64,000 nucleotides of DNA from the NCBI RefSeq assembly GCF_013363755.1, contig NZ_CP054840.1, forward strand, positions 1,791,501 through 1,855,500, read 5' to 3'. Positions 30,167-39,561 of the stretch are shown here, in pieces; the stretch's first letter is position 1, and each line of letters opens with the position of its first letter. Source of the DNA: Comamonas antarctica. Its GTDB lineage: Bacteria; Pseudomonadota; Gammaproteobacteria; Burkholderiales; Burkholderiaceae_C. The notes under the pieces are model-generated. The model saw only the letters and a list, made by a program, of their open reading frames with translations, was not told the origin of the DNA and searched no databases. Made by a program: the position numbers and the translations under genes.

Positions 30167-30771
30167 GCCCCCTGCCACACTTCCACGCCCAGTGGATACA
30201 GCGACAGCAGCAGCAGGCAGGCCATCCAACGGTTGAAGCGCTGCACGGCTGCGGGCGAGCGCAGCGTGCAGGCCACGCATTGTCCGAACAGGGTCCAGAA
30301 ACTGATGCTGGGAAAGCTCACCAGCGCCAGCAGCAGGCCGGCCTGCAGCAGATGGGCGTGATAGCCGTCACGCGGGGTGTAGGTTGCGGCGATGCCCACC
30401 GCCATCACCCACGTCTTGGGGTTGATCCACTGCAATGCCATCCCCTGCCAAAAGCGCAGCGGCCGGCGTGCCTCGCGGTGGCCGGCGTGGCCTGAGCGCG
30501 CGATGTCCCATGCCAGCCAGACCATGTAGGCGCCGCCAAGATACTTGAGCGCCATGTGCAGCTGCGGCACGCGGTCGAACGCAGTGCAAAGACCGCAGCC
30601 CACCACCCACAGCATGAGCGCCGACCCGATGCTCACGCCCAGCATGTGCGGCAGGCTGCGGCGATAGCCGAAGGCCGCGCCCGAGGCCGCCAGCAACAGG
30701 TTGTTCGGTCCAGGCGTGATGGAGTAGACAACGGTGAACATGAGCAGCGGATAGAAGACGGTTGCATTCAT
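30157..30771 (-). CDS. LysE family translocator
   Basis: 204 residues with about six hydrophobic helices. The N-terminal signature YSITPGPNNLLLAASGAAFG and the conserved QWINPKTWVMAVG are typical of RhtB/LysE amino acid exporters in the inner membrane. It is divergent from a MocR-type regulator, a common pairing in which the regulator senses the exported amino acid or amine. Confidence 0.93.
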   Translation of the reverse strand: MNATVFYPLLMFTVVYSITPGPNNLLLAASGAAFGYRRSLPHMLGVSIGSALMLWVVGCGLCTAFDRVPQLHMALKYLGGAYMVWLAWDIARSGHAGHREARRPLRFWQGMALQWINPKTWVMAVGIAATYTPRDGYHAHLLQAGLLLALVSFPSISFWTLFGQCVACTLRSPAAVQRFNRWMACLLLLSLYPLGVEVWQGAYA

Positions 30772-30918
30772 GGCTGGTTCCTGTCGAGATCGAAGGGACG
30801 GTGGCCCCGCCCGGGGGCTAGGAAAACCGCGCGAGTTATGCCATGCTATTTACTATTGAAATAATCATGTCGATACAGTTTGGCAATAATTCGGCCTGAC
30901 TGTCCTGCCCGCAAGACC

Positions 30919-32412
30919 ATGACACCTGACGACCCCGGACATGCCGTGCCCCCTGGGCGGGACGGAAACCAGTGCGGTTTCACCCGCGGCTGGGAGCCCC
31001 GGCGTGGCGCGCAGCCGACGCTGGCGGAGCAGTTGAGTGCGCACATCGGCGGGCTGATTCACAACCAGGGGCTGCGCCCGGGCATGCGCCTGCCGTCGGT
31101 ACGGGTGATGGCCGGGGCATCGGGCATGAGCCGCTGCACCGTGGTGCAGGCCTACGGCTTGCTCGAGGCCCAAGGCCTGATCTGGTCGCGCCGGGGTGCG
31201 GGGTTCTTTGTCTGTGCGCGGCCTGCGGCGGCCCAAGGCCAGCGTGAGGCCGGCAGCGGCTGTGCGGTGCCTGCAGTATTCGATGCCGCCTTCTTGCTGC
31301 GCAGCATGTTCAGCGGCCCGTGGCATGGCGGGCACCCCGCGGGCGCAGGCCTGCTGCCCCCCGCCTGGCTGGACCTGGAGATGCTGGGCAGCGCGATCCG
31401 CCGCGTGGGCCGCACGGCCGGCTCCAGCCTGTTGAGCTATGGCACGCCCCTGGGCTATCGGCCGCTGCGCCAGCAGATCGCCACGCTGCTGCAAGCCCAG
31501 GATGTGCCCGCCCATCCCGACCTGCATTTGATGACCGTGGCCGGAGTGACCCAGGGGCTGGACCTGCTGGTGCGCAAGCTGTTGCGGCCCGGCGATGCGG
31601 TTCTGGTCGAGGACCCGGGCTGGTTCCTGGTGCACGGCCTGCTCAAGGCCCAGGGCATGCAGGTGATCGGTGTCCCGCGGCGCCAGGACGGACCGGATTG
31701 CACAGCGCTGGCGCAGCTCGCCGAGCGCCACCGGCCGCGGCTGTTCATCGTCAACAGCGCGGTGCACAATCCCACGGGCTTCACGCTGTCGGCCGGCGTG
31801 GCGCATGAAGTCCTGCGCATTGCCGAATGCTTCGACTTCCTGCTGGCCGAGGACGATACCTTTGCCGACTTCCACCCCGGCATGCCGGTGCGGCTGGCGG
31901 CGCTGGACCGGCTGCGCCGCGTGCTGCTGATCGGCGGGTATTCCAAGACCCTCGGAGGCAGCCTGCGCGTGGGTTATGTCGCGGGCCGGCCCGATCTGAT
32001 ACGCCGCCTTGTGGACGGCAAGCTGCTGGGCGGCCCGACTTCGCCCGAACTCGGCGAACAGGTGGTGCACCGTATCCTTGCCGATGGCGAATACCGGCGC
32101 CATGTCGGCCGGCTGCGCGAGCGTATCAACCAGGCGTGCGGCCGCTGCATCGAAGGGCTGGTGCAATTGGGCTGCGAGGTGCCGCACCCGCCCCATGCGG
32201 GCATGTTCGTCTGGGCGGATTGCGGACGTGATTCGCAGCAACTGGCGGCCGAGGCCGTGGCGCGTGGACTGCTGCTGGCGCCCGGAGTGCTTTTCTCGCC
32301 GCAACCGGAACCCAGCCGCATGCTGCGCGTGCCGGTGTCGATGGTGGATGACGCCGCGGCCTGGGCGCTGCTGGCGCAGTCCCTGGGCGGTGGGCCGCGA
32401 GCGAAGGCCTAG
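30919..32412 (+). CDS. MocR-family (GntR/aminotransferase) transcriptional regulator
   Basis: 497 residues from ATG 30919. An N-terminal GntR winged helix (LAEQLSAHIGGLIHNQGLRPG, RLPSVRVMAGASGMSR) is joined to a type I PLP-dependent aminotransferase domain. NSAVHNPTG, DDTFADFHPG and the PLP-lysine motif GGYSKTLGGSLRVGY are visible. Such regulators use PLP chemistry to sense ligands. It lies divergent from the LysE exporter, across a short AT-rich promoter region near 30840-30900. A TTG at 30880 would lengthen it by 13 residues. Confidence 0.93.
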   Translation: MTPDDPGHAVPPGRDGNQCGFTRGWEPRRGAQPTLAEQLSAHIGGLIHNQGLRPGMRLPSVRVMAGASGMSRCTVVQAYGLLEAQGLIWSRRGAGFFVCARPAAAQGQREAGSGCAVPAVFDAAFLLRSMFSGPWHGGHPAGAGLLPPAWLDLEMLGSAIRRVGRTAGSSLLSYGTPLGYRPLRQQIATLLQAQDVPAHPDLHLMTVAGVTQGLDLLVRKLLRPGDAVLVEDPGWFLVHGLLKAQGMQVIGVPRRQDGPDCTALAQLAERHRPRLFIVNSAVHNPTGFTLSAGVAHEVLRIAECFDFLLAEDDTFADFHPGMPVRLAALDRLRRVLLIGGYSKTLGGSLRVGYVAGRPDLIRRLVDGKLLGGPTSPELGEQVVHRILADGEYRRHVGRLRERINQACGRCIEGLVQLGCEVPHPPHAGMFVWADCGRDSQQLAAEAVARGLLLAPGVLFSPQPEPSRMLRVPVSMVDDAAAWALLAQSLGGGPRAKA

Positions 32413-32738
32413 CGGCGCACGACCAGCGTGAGCAGTGCCGACGAATCCTCGATCGCCGACACCGCATGCGCGACATTGCCCGGCAGATGCAGCAACTGGC
32501 CCGCGCCCAGCGCATGCTGGCGGCTGTCGATATCGACCCGTAGCCGGCCCTCGATGCAGTGCAGAACCAGTCCGCCCGTGACCTTGTGCTCGGGCATGCG
32601 CTTGCCCGCAGGCAGCACCATGCGGATGACTTCGAGGTCATCCGACTTGAACAGTGCCACGCTTCGTTCGTGGGCCAGTTGCGGCCCGAAGGGCAGGACG
32701 TCGATGGCCTCGGCGGGCAAGGCGTGGGGAAGGGCCAT
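32409..32738 (-). CDS. Small cupin-domain protein
   Basis: 109 residues. A single cupin barrel contains LPAGKRMPEHKVTGGLVLHC and LLHLPGNVAHAVSAIEDS. The metal-ligand set looks partly degenerate: one His per motif is visible and several expected ligands are absent. The start ATG 32738 has GGAG 8 nt upstream; the frame is open to 32795. It overlaps the end of the MocR gene by 4 bp in convergent orientation. The substrate is unknown. Confidence 0.8.
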   Translation of the reverse strand: MALPHALPAEAIDVLPFGPQLAHERSVALFKSDDLEVIRMVLPAGKRMPEHKVTGGLVLHCIEGRLRVDIDSRQHALGAGQLLHLPGNVAHAVSAIEDSSALLTLVVRR

Positions 32739-32831
32739 GGCAAGCGCTCCGGAAGGGGATGGGGAAATTCTGGCGGTTCTTGCGCCCATCGGCAAGATGC
32801 GGCGCGCGCGTTTGCCTTTTCCCCCGAGCCG

Positions 32832-33392
32832 TCAGTCGGCCTTGGCGCTCACCACCGAACCATCGATGGGGCTGATCTTGATTTCCATGCGCTGGCCGGA
32901 GGCGGTCAACACATCGACCGCAATCACCGCGCGGCCCCAGTCGTTGCCCAGTTCGGCATCGACGGCGGTGCCCGGCGTGTGCTTGAGCGCCGCATCGAGC
33001 GCCTGGTTCAAGCTGATCTTGCTGGCGTCGAGGCGCTTTCTGTCCTTGGCCGAGGCCGCGCCGCGGTTCTTGTGCTGCTGCGCCGCGCCCGTGCCGGCGT
33101 TGACATGCACCTCCACATGCTCGCCCTGGACGGTGAGGATATCGACCTCGAAGTGCGGCGAGCCGTTATCGATGTCGAGCTGGGCTTCGAACGCGCGCCC
33201 CGGAACGGCCTTTTCCGCTGCATCGATGGCCTGGCCCAGCGACAGCCGGGACTGCTGCAGCGCGGCCTGCCACTGCGCCGGCGTCTCGGCGTAGGCGGGC
33301 GCACTGGCCGTGCCCATCACGACCATGCTGATCAGGCTCAGCCCGCCGGCACGCAGGGCCGACGCAATGGCAGAAGGTTGCAGGTATTTCAT
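32832..33392 (-). CDS. Secreted protein with two PepSY-like domains
   Basis: 186 residues. A signal peptide ends near AYAET. Two homologous units follow: SLGQAIDAAEKAVPGRAFEA with VDILTVQGEHVEVHV, and SLNQALDAALKHTPGTAVDA with VDVLTASGQRMEIKI plus DGSVVSAKAD. Each has the helix-then-sheet pattern of PepSY. Such periplasmic domains often inhibit proteases or sense metals. No partner is adjacent. Confidence 0.85.
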   Translation of the reverse strand: MKYLQPSAIASALRAGGLSLISMVVMGTASAPAYAETPAQWQAALQQSRLSLGQAIDAAEKAVPGRAFEAQLDIDNGSPHFEVDILTVQGEHVEVHVNAGTGAAQQHKNRGAASAKDRKRLDASKISLNQALDAALKHTPGTAVDAELGNDWGRAVIAVDVLTASGQRMEIKISPIDGSVVSAKAD

Positions 33393-33559
33393 CCGAAACT
33401 CCTTTCAGGCGGAAATCGCGCACCGCGCGGATTGGGGTGGCGCGCCCCGATTGTCCGCGCGGCCGTGCCGCGCCGCCTGTCAGGGCCGCCGGTGCGCGCC
33501 ATGCCGGCCCGCGACCCGCATTGTTGCCCATTGTCCGCGCGGCGCCCAGCCCCTGGCGC

Positions 33560-34474
33560 TCAGCTGGCGCGCTTTTGCAGGCTTTGCACGATGCTGGAGA
33601 AGTCCAGTCCGCCATGGCCGGACATCGAATGCATGGCATAGAGCGATCGCGCCAGGCCGCCCAGCGGCGTGCTGGCCTGCACCGCGCCTGCGTTCTCCTG
33701 CGCCAGGCCCAGGTCCTTGAGCATCAGGTCGGTACCGAAGCCGCCCGCATAGTCCTTGCTGCTGGGCGCGTTCTCCTGCACGCCGGGCCAGGGGTTGTAT
33801 TTCTCCAGCGCCCAGTTGCCGCCCGAGCTGCGGCGCATGATCTCGGACAGCACCTTGGGGTCGAGCCCGTTGGCCACGCCCAGCGCAATGGCTTCGCTGG
33901 TGCCGATCATCAGGATGCCCAGCAGCATGTTGTTGCAGATCTTGGCGGTCTGGCCCGCGCCCACGGTCCCGGCATGGAAGATGTTGCTGCCCATCTTCTC
34001 CAGCACCGGGCGCGCGCGTTCCAGTTGCGCTGCGCTCGCCCCGACCATGAAGGTCAGCGTGCCGGCAATGGCGCCGCCCGTGCCGCCCGAGACCGGCGCA
34101 TCGATGAAATCGATGCCGGCGGCACCGGCGGCGCGCGCCACCTGCTGGCTGGTCGCGGCGGCAATGGTCGAGGAGTCGATCACCAGCGTGCCCGGTGCGA
34201 TGTGCGCCAGCAGCCCGCCTTCGCCCGTCGCGCCTGCGCCGGCCGCGCCGAGGTAAAGCGCCTGCACATGGCGGCTCGCGGGCAGCATGCTGATCACGAC
34301 CTCGGCGCCCTGCACGGCGGCTTCGGCGCTGGCGGCAATCGTGAGCCCCGCGGCCGCGAACTTGTCGCAGGCCGGCTTGGACAGGTCGAAAGCCGCAACG
34401 CTGTGGCCGGCTTTTTGCAGATTGACGGCCATCGGGCCGCCCATGTGGCCGAGGCCGATGAAGGCGATTTTCAT
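33560..34474 (-). CDS. mmsB: 3-hydroxyisobutyrate dehydrogenase
   Basis: 304 residues. The N-terminal NAD motif GLGHMGGPMAVNL, the substrate motif DAPVSGGTGGAIAGTLTFMVG and the catalytic-lysine region GAGQTAKICNNMLLG identify the beta-hydroxyacid dehydrogenase family. With mmsA and an acyl-CoA dehydrogenase in the same operon, 3-hydroxyisobutyrate of valine breakdown is the likely substrate, oxidised to methylmalonate semialdehyde. It is the last gene of the operon. Confidence 0.93.
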   Translation of the reverse strand: MKIAFIGLGHMGGPMAVNLQKAGHSVAAFDLSKPACDKFAAAGLTIAASAEAAVQGAEVVISMLPASRHVQALYLGAAGAGATGEGGLLAHIAPGTLVIDSSTIAAATSQQVARAAGAAGIDFIDAPVSGGTGGAIAGTLTFMVGASAAQLERARPVLEKMGSNIFHAGTVGAGQTAKICNNMLLGILMIGTSEAIALGVANGLDPKVLSEIMRRSSGGNWALEKYNPWPGVQENAPSSKDYAGGFGTDLMLKDLGLAQENAGAVQASTPLGGLARSLYAMHSMSGHGGLDFSSIVQSLQKRAS

Positions 34475-34507
34475 TTTTGTCTCCTGGTTGTGATGGAAGT
34501 GGGGTGC

Positions 34508-34882
34508 TCAGTCTTCGGCAGCTTGTTTGGCGCGGCGCCGCGGCGTGGCGCGAGCGAGCGGGTTGTAGGCCAGGGCTTCGCCGATCCAGGCTTCCCACCG
34601 TTCGCGGCGCGCATAGCCATCGGGTTCGACGAAGAAGTAGCCTGGCATGCCGCCCTGCGGCGACAGCGCGCGCACGCCGGGCTGCTCGAGAAATTCGTCG
34701 TGGCGCGCGGGCGGCAGCCGCACCAGCAGTTCGTCGCGCTTGACGCCCAGGCACAGCTTGCCGCCGACCATGAAGCACAGACAGCCGAACAGCGGGCGCT
34801 CCTCGACATCGCTGCGGCCGCCCAGCGCCTGGCGCAGCGCGGCCACCAGGCCGGGGGAAAAGGCATCGGGATCGCGTGGCAT
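34508..34882 (-). CDS. TfoX/Sxy N-terminal-domain protein
   Basis: 124 residues with a TfoX-N domain (RPLFGCLCFMVGGKLCLGVKRDELLVRL, in parts LFGCLCFMVGGKLC and KRDELLVRLPP) and a basic tail. TfoX proteins regulate competence in some species, but small single-domain versions have no assigned role. The gene is embedded in the valine operon, 6 bp after the acyl-CoA dehydrogenase gene and 33 bp before mmsB. Confidence 0.85.
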   Translation of the reverse strand: MPRDPDAFSPGLVAALRQALGGRSDVEERPLFGCLCFMVGGKLCLGVKRDELLVRLPPARHDEFLEQPGVRALSPQGGMPGYFFVEPDGYARRERWEAWIGEALAYNPLARATPRRRAKQAAED

Positions 34883-34888
34883 GGGTCT

Positions 34889-36055
34889 TCAGCGGATCAC
34901 ATCGGGCGCATCGTCCTCGAGCATGCGCCGCGCGATGATCACGCGCATGATCTCGTTCGTGCCTTCGAGGATCTGGTGCACGCGCGCGTCGCGCATCAGG
35001 CGCTCGAGCGGGTACTCGCGGATGTAGCCGTAGCCGCCATGCAGCTGCAGCGCCTCGTTGCAGACCATGAACCCGGCGTCGGTGGCAAAGCGCTTGGCCA
35101 TCGCACAGTAGGTCGAGGCGTCGCGCGCGCCGGCGTCGAGCTTGGCTGCGGCCAGCCGCACCATCTGGCGCGCGGCCACGAGTTCGGTGGCCATGTCGGC
35201 CAGCTTGAATTGCAGCGCCTGGAAGCTTGCCAGGCTCTTGCCGAACTGGCGCCGCGCATGCAGATGCGCCTGGGCCTGGGCCAGCGCGCCCTGGGCCGCG
35301 CCCACCGAGCAGCAGGCGATGTTGATGCGGCCGCCGTCAAGCCCCTTCATCGCGATCTTGAAGCCTTCGCCCTCGCGGCCCAGCAGATTCTGCGCCGGCA
35401 CCTGCACGTTGTCGAAGTGGATCACGCGCGTGGGCTGGCTGTTCCAGCCCATCTTTTCTTCCTTCTTGCCGTAGCTGATGCCTTCGAGATCGGCGGGTAC
35501 CGCAAACGCGCTGATGCCCGCCGCGCCCGACCCGGCTTCGCCGGTGCGTGCCATCAGCACCATCAGGTCGGTGCTGCCCGCGCCCGAGATAAAGGCCTTG
35601 CTGCCGCTGATGCGGTAATGGCCGCCATCGCGCTCGGCGCGCGTGACCAGGGACGCCGCGTCGGAGCCCGCGCCGGGCTCGGTGAGGCAGTACGAGGCCA
35701 GCTTGCTGCCGCTGGCGAGCTGCGGTCCCCATTGCTCGCGCAGTGCGTCCTGGGCCCAGGTGCCGAGCATCCAGGTCGCCATGTTGTGAATGGTGATGAA
35801 GGCCGTGGTCGAGGGATCGACCGCTGCCATTTCCTCGAACACCAGCGTGGCATCGAGCCGCGGCAGCGCCAGCCCGCCGGCGTTTTCGGGCGCATACAGG
35901 CCGCAAAAGCCCAGCTCGCCGGCCTTGGCAATGGCTTCGCGCGGAAAGTGGCCCTCGGCATCCCAGCGCGCGGCATGCGGCGCCAGCTCGGCCTGGGCAA
36001 ACTGGCGCGCGGTGTCGGCAAATGCGCGCTGGTCGTCGCTGAGTTCGAAATCCAT
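34889..36055 (-). CDS. Acyl-CoA dehydrogenase (probable isobutyryl-CoA dehydrogenase)
   Basis: 388 residues of the FAD acyl-CoA dehydrogenase family. SYCLTEPGAGSDAASL, the FAD-binding QTR-equivalent region HARRQFGKSLASFQALQF and the catalytic-Glu motif LEGTNEIMRVIIARR are present. ATG 36055 (MDFELSDDQRAF) matches family N-termini. The operon with mmsA and mmsB implies isobutyryl-CoA to methacrylyl-CoA in valine degradation. The enoyl-CoA hydratase and 3-hydroxyisobutyryl-CoA hydrolase of this pathway are not in the window. Confidence 0.93.
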   Translation of the reverse strand: MDFELSDDQRAFADTARQFAQAELAPHAARWDAEGHFPREAIAKAGELGFCGLYAPENAGGLALPRLDATLVFEEMAAVDPSTTAFITIHNMATWMLGTWAQDALREQWGPQLASGSKLASYCLTEPGAGSDAASLVTRAERDGGHYRISGSKAFISGAGSTDLMVLMARTGEAGSGAAGISAFAVPADLEGISYGKKEEKMGWNSQPTRVIHFDNVQVPAQNLLGREGEGFKIAMKGLDGGRINIACCSVGAAQGALAQAQAHLHARRQFGKSLASFQALQFKLADMATELVAARQMVRLAAAKLDAGARDASTYCAMAKRFATDAGFMVCNEALQLHGGYGYIREYPLERLMRDARVHQILEGTNEIMRVIIARRMLEDDAPDVIR

Positions 36056-36063
36056 GGCTGTTC

Positions 36064-36474
36064 CTATTGTTTTGGGGGGGCTTCGCCGTTTTGCAGCCAG
36101 TGCATGAGCGCGGCGCGGCGCGCTTCGGTGGCCTGCTGCAGGCAATGGTGGTAGCGCGCGGGCCAGTCGTCCAGCGCCTCGTCGCGCGCATGCGCGGCCT
36201 TGCAGCCGGTGATGCGCTCACGGCTCCAGGCCGACTGGTCCTTGCGCAGCGCCGGGCGCTCATGCGCCGACAGCGCGCGCATGACGTCGCCATACAGGAT
36301 GGTGCCAGCGGTGTCGGCGGCCTGGAAGTCCAGCACGGCGCAGGCATTGCGCGCGGCAGCCGCGCTCGAGGCGCGCTCGCAGGCGCCGCCGGCCTGGGCC
36401 TGGCTGGTGGCGGGCAGCAGCGCCAGCGCGAGCATGCCAGCGCCAAGAAGGGAAGGGGAGAGCAGAACGTTCAT
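36064..36474 (-). CDS. LprI/DUF1311-like exported protein
   Basis: 136 residues. A signal peptide (LLGAGMLALALLPATSQAQA) is followed by a Cys-containing helical domain with DVMRALSAHERPALRKDQSAWSRER, in parts MRALSAHERPALR and KDQSAWSRERITGC, resembling the LprI lysozyme-inhibitor-like (DUF1311) repeat. It is periplasmic. It sits between mmsA and the acyl-CoA dehydrogenase gene with gaps of 28 and 8 bp. Its place in a valine operon is unexplained. Confidence 0.75.
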   Translation of the reverse strand: MNVLLSPSLLGAGMLALALLPATSQAQAGGACERASSAAAARNACAVLDFQAADTAGTILYGDVMRALSAHERPALRKDQSAWSRERITGCKAAHARDEALDDWPARYHHCLQQATEARRAALMHWLQNGEAPPKQ

Positions 36475-36502
36475 GCCCCTATCATCCCAGCGCCGCGGCT
36501 CC

Positions 36503-38026
36503 TCAGTGCAGATTGATGGTGGTGTTGACGCGGCCGGTCGTGGTGCTGTCGTCGAACCAGCGCGCCGTGACGGTCTTGGTCTGGGTGTAGAACAGCACCA
36601 CCTGCTTGCCGTAGGGGCCCAGGTCGCCGAGCTTGGAGGCGCGGCTGCCGGTGAACGAGAAGATCGGCACGGGCACGGGAATCGGCACGTTGATGCCGAC
36701 CTGGCCGACGTCGATTTCCTCCTGGAACTTGCGCGCCGCGGCGCCCGACTGGGTGAAGATCGCCGTGCCGTTGCCATTTGGATTGGCGTTGATCAGCGCG
36801 ATCGCGTCGTCCAGCGAGTCGGCGCCCAGCAGGCACAGCACGGGGCCGAAGATTTCCTGGTCGTAGATCGCCATGCCGGGTTTCACGCCGCTGAAGATGG
36901 TCGGGCCGACGAAATTGCCGTTGGCGTAGCCCGCGACCTCTGGCTTGCGGCCGTCGAGTTCGAGCGTGGCGCCCTCGGCTTCGCCGCGCGCGATCAGCCC
37001 TTCGACGCGCGCCAGCGCGGCGCAGGACACGACCGGGCCGACATCGGTGCCCGACTCGACGCCGGCGCTGATCTTGAGCGTGCGCGCCTTGGCGACGATC
37101 TCGGGAATCCAGTTCTGCGCCTCGCCCACCAGCACCGCCGTCGAGACCGCCATGCAGCGCTGGCCGGCCGCGCCGAACGCCGCACCCGCGAGCGCGTTCA
37201 GCGTCTGCTCCTTGTTGGCGTCGGGCAGCACGATGGCGTGGTTCTTCGCGCCCATCATGCATTGCACCCGCTTGCCATGCAGGCTGGCGCGGTTGTAGAC
37301 ATGGGTGCCGACCTGGGTCGAGCCGACAAAGCTGATGGCCTTGATATCGGGGTGGTCGCAGATCGCGTTCACCGCATCCTCGCCGCCATGGATCACGTTG
37401 AGCACGCCCGGCGGCAAGCCGGCTTCGGTGGCCAGTTCGCACAGGCGCATGGTGACCATCGGGTCCTGCTCCGACGGCTTGAGCACGAAGGTGTTGCCGG
37501 TGGCAATCGCCATGGGGAACATCCACAGCGGAATCATGGCCGGGAAGTTGAAGGGCGTGATGCCTGCGCACACGCCCAGCGGCTGCAGGATCGAATAGGT
37601 GTCGACGCCATTGGCGACGTTGTTGGCCAGCTCGCCGAGCTGCAGGTTGCCGATGCCGGCCGCGTGCTCGACGACCTCCAGGCCGCGGAACACGTCGCCT
37701 TCGGCGTCGGCCAGCGTCTTGCCCTGCTCGGCGGTGAGCAGCGCGGCCAGCTCGCCCATGTTCTCGCGGATCAGCTGCTGCAGCTTCAGAAAGATGCGCG
37801 CGCGCGTGCCGATGGGCGTTTTCTTCCAGGTTGCAAACGCCTTCTTGGCGCTGCTCACCGCGAGATTGATTTCCTCGGGCGTGGCAAATGGCACGCGCGC
37901 CAGCACTTCCTGCGTGGCAGGGTTGACGACATTGCGCCATTGCGTGGTGCGCGATTCGACCATCTGGCCGTCGATCAGCAATTTCACGCTCGGGGCGAGA
38001 ACGGAAGCAGCGGTAGGGGCGTTCAT
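36503..38026 (-). CDS. mmsA: CoA-acylating methylmalonate-semialdehyde dehydrogenase
   Basis: 507 residues of the aldehyde dehydrogenase superfamily. The catalytic-Cys region [39 protein letters not shown] and [21 protein letters not shown] are MmsA-typical. It converts methylmalonate semialdehyde with CoA and NAD to propionyl-CoA. ATG 38026 matches the family start. First gene of the mmsA-lprI-acad-tfoX-mmsB operon, divergent from a LysR regulator. Confidence 0.95.
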   Translation of the reverse strand: MNAPTAASVLAPSVKLLIDGQMVESRTTQWRNVVNPATQEVLARVPFATPEEINLAVSSAKKAFATWKKTPIGTRARIFLKLQQLIRENMGELAALLTAEQGKTLADAEGDVFRGLEVVEHAAGIGNLQLGELANNVANGVDTYSILQPLGVCAGITPFNFPAMIPLWMFPMAIATGNTFVLKPSEQDPMVTMRLCELATEAGLPPGVLNVIHGGEDAVNAICDHPDIKAISFVGSTQVGTHVYNRASLHGKRVQCMMGAKNHAIVLPDANKEQTLNALAGAAFGAAGQRCMAVSTAVLVGEAQNWIPEIVAKARTLKISAGVESGTDVGPVVSCAALARVEGLIARGEAEGATLELDGRKPEVAGYANGNFVGPTIFSGVKPGMAIYDQEIFGPVLCLLGADSLDDAIALINANPNGNGTAIFTQSGAAARKFQEEIDVGQVGINVPIPVPVPIFSFTGSRASKLGDLGPYGKQVVLFYTQTKTVTARWFDDSTTTGRVNTTINLH

Positions 38027-38062
38027 GTCTTTGTCTCCGGTGTTGTAAGGAATCCAGCAGCG

Positions 38063-38084
38063 ATGCACTATGCTAGCTGTGCAT
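38063..38084. promoter_or_regulatory. Inverted repeat in the mmsA-LysR intergenic region
   Basis: ATGCAC and GTGCAT arms with a 10-bp spacer lie 36 bp upstream of mmsA. A further half-site-like ATGCACAG is near 38128. This is a probable operator for the divergent LysR regulator. Confidence 0.5.
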
Positions 38085-38187
38085 ATTTCGCGAGGCAACA
38101 GCGGTTTGCGCATTTGGGCTTTGCAAAAATGCACAGCCCGCACAGGCCGCGCCAGCGCTGGATCAGGCGTATTCACCAAGGGTTTTC

Positions 38188-39105
38188 ATGGATTGGGAAC
38201 ATCTGCGTTTCTTTGCCGCCGTGGGCCAGCAAGGCAGCCTGTCGGCGGCCGCGCGCGTGTTGCAGGTTGAGCACAGCACCGTGGCGCGGCGCATCCAGGC
38301 GCTGGAGAAAAGCCTGGGCCAGGCGTTGTTCACGCGCACTCCCGGCGGGTTGCGGCCGAGCGAAGCCGGGCGCGCGCTGCTGCCCGCGGTGCAGGCAATG
38401 GCCGAGGCGGCGCGCGGCATCGAGCGCAGCGCCGACCATGCGGGCGCGTCGGCCGAAGGCCCGAGCGGGCTGGTGCGCGTGGGCACCACCGAAGGCCTGG
38501 GCACCTCGCTGCTGGCCGGCAAGCTCGCCGCGCTGACCTGCCGCCATGCCCAGCTGTCGGTGGACCTGCTGGCGCTGCCGCGGCTGCTGCACCTGTCGCG
38601 GCGCGAAGCCGACATCGTGATCTCGCTGGAGCGCCCTAAGCGCGGCGCGGTGGTGGTGAGCCGGCTCGCCGACTACGACCTCTATCTCTATGGCGCGCGC
38701 GACTACCTGGCGCGCCGCCCGCTGGTGCGCGAGACCACCGATCTGCGCCACCACGCGTTCGTGCACTACGTCGACGACCTGCTGTTCACCAAGGAGCTGC
38801 AGCTGATTGAAAGCCTGTTCCAGCCACAGCGCTATGCCTTTCGCAGCACCAGCATCACCGCCCAGTACGAGGCCGTGCGCGCGGGCGCGGGCCTGGGCGT
38901 GCTGCCGGCCTTCCTCGCCGACCGCGACCCGCTGCTCAGCCGCGTGCACCAGCCGCAGGCGCGCTTCACGCGCACCTTCTGGATGTCGATGCCGCAGGAA
39001 GGCCAGTCGGTGCCGCGCATCCAGGCCGTCTGGCGCTGGCTGCGCGAAACGCTGCGCGACGAGGCCCAGCGCCTGCAGCCGGGAAATCACGAGCGCGCGT
39101 CCTGA
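38188..39105 (+). CDS. LysR-family transcriptional regulator (probable mms operon regulator)
   Basis: 305 residues. The N-terminal helix-turn-helix (DWEHLRFFAAVGQQGSLSAAA, in parts LRFFAAVGQQGSLSAAAR and VLQVEHSTVARRIQALE) is LysR type, and the rest is an effector-binding domain. It is divergent from mmsA across a 161-bp gap, so regulation of valine catabolism is the natural inference. The effector is unknown. Confidence 0.9.
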   Translation: MDWEHLRFFAAVGQQGSLSAAARVLQVEHSTVARRIQALEKSLGQALFTRTPGGLRPSEAGRALLPAVQAMAEAARGIERSADHAGASAEGPSGLVRVGTTEGLGTSLLAGKLAALTCRHAQLSVDLLALPRLLHLSRREADIVISLERPKRGAVVVSRLADYDLYLYGARDYLARRPLVRETTDLRHHAFVHYVDDLLFTKELQLIESLFQPQRYAFRSTSITAQYEAVRAGAGLGVLPAFLADRDPLLSRVHQPQARFTRTFWMSMPQEGQSVPRIQAVWRWLRETLRDEAQRLQPGNHERAS

Positions 39106-39167
39106 GCCCCGCAAAATCCGCGAAAATGGCGGGTTGAACGCATCTTCGATGCACCTGAAAGGATTCC

Positions 39168-39416
39168 ATGAGCGACACCACCCAAGCCCCGGCGCTGCCC
39201 GACCATCTCTCCATCGACCCGCGCAGCCCGCACCATGTGGCGGCGGTGTTCGAGCATGACATCGGCATCCGCTTCAATGGCGTGGAACGCTTCGACGTCG
39301 AGGAATACTGCATCAGCGAAGGCTGGGTGCGCGTGCCCGCCGGCAAGACGCTCGACCGTAAGGGCCGTCCGCTGCTGATCAAGATCAAGGGCAAGGTCGA
39401 GGCTTTCTACAAGTAA
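39168..39416 (+). CDS. DUF3297 family protein
   Basis: 82 residues. FEHDIGIRFNGVERFDVEEY and SEGWVRVPAGKTLDRKGRP, ending KIKGKVEAFYK, are the complete DUF3297 domain. The family consists of small cytoplasmic proteins of unknown function. ATG 39168 has AAGGA about 8 nt upstream. A long inverted repeat begins at its stop codon. Confidence 0.88.
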   Translation: MSDTTQAPALPDHLSIDPRSPHHVAAVFEHDIGIRFNGVERFDVEEYCISEGWVRVPAGKTLDRKGRPLLIKIKGKVEAFYK

Positions 39417-39539
39417 GAGCCGCTAACACAACCCTTGCTGCGTCGTTGCGTCGCCTTGTCGTGCTACTCGCACTGCCTGCGGCTCCGCGCCTAGCAGCAA
39501 CCGCAAATCTTCGATTTGCTGGGTTGTGTTGGCGGCTCT
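39416..39539. repeat. 124-bp element bounded by 19-bp inverted repeats
   Basis: Left arm 39416-39434 (AGAGCCGCTAACACAACCC) and right arm 39521-39539 pair with one mismatch. An inner hairpin, GCAAATC-TTC-GATTTGC, is at 39503-39519, and TTGCTGC/GCAGCAA form a second inner pair. There is no ORF. It looks like a non-autonomous repeat or a REP-like extragenic element. Confidence 0.75.
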
Positions 39540-39561
39540 AAGCCCCGCCGTGCTGCACCCG

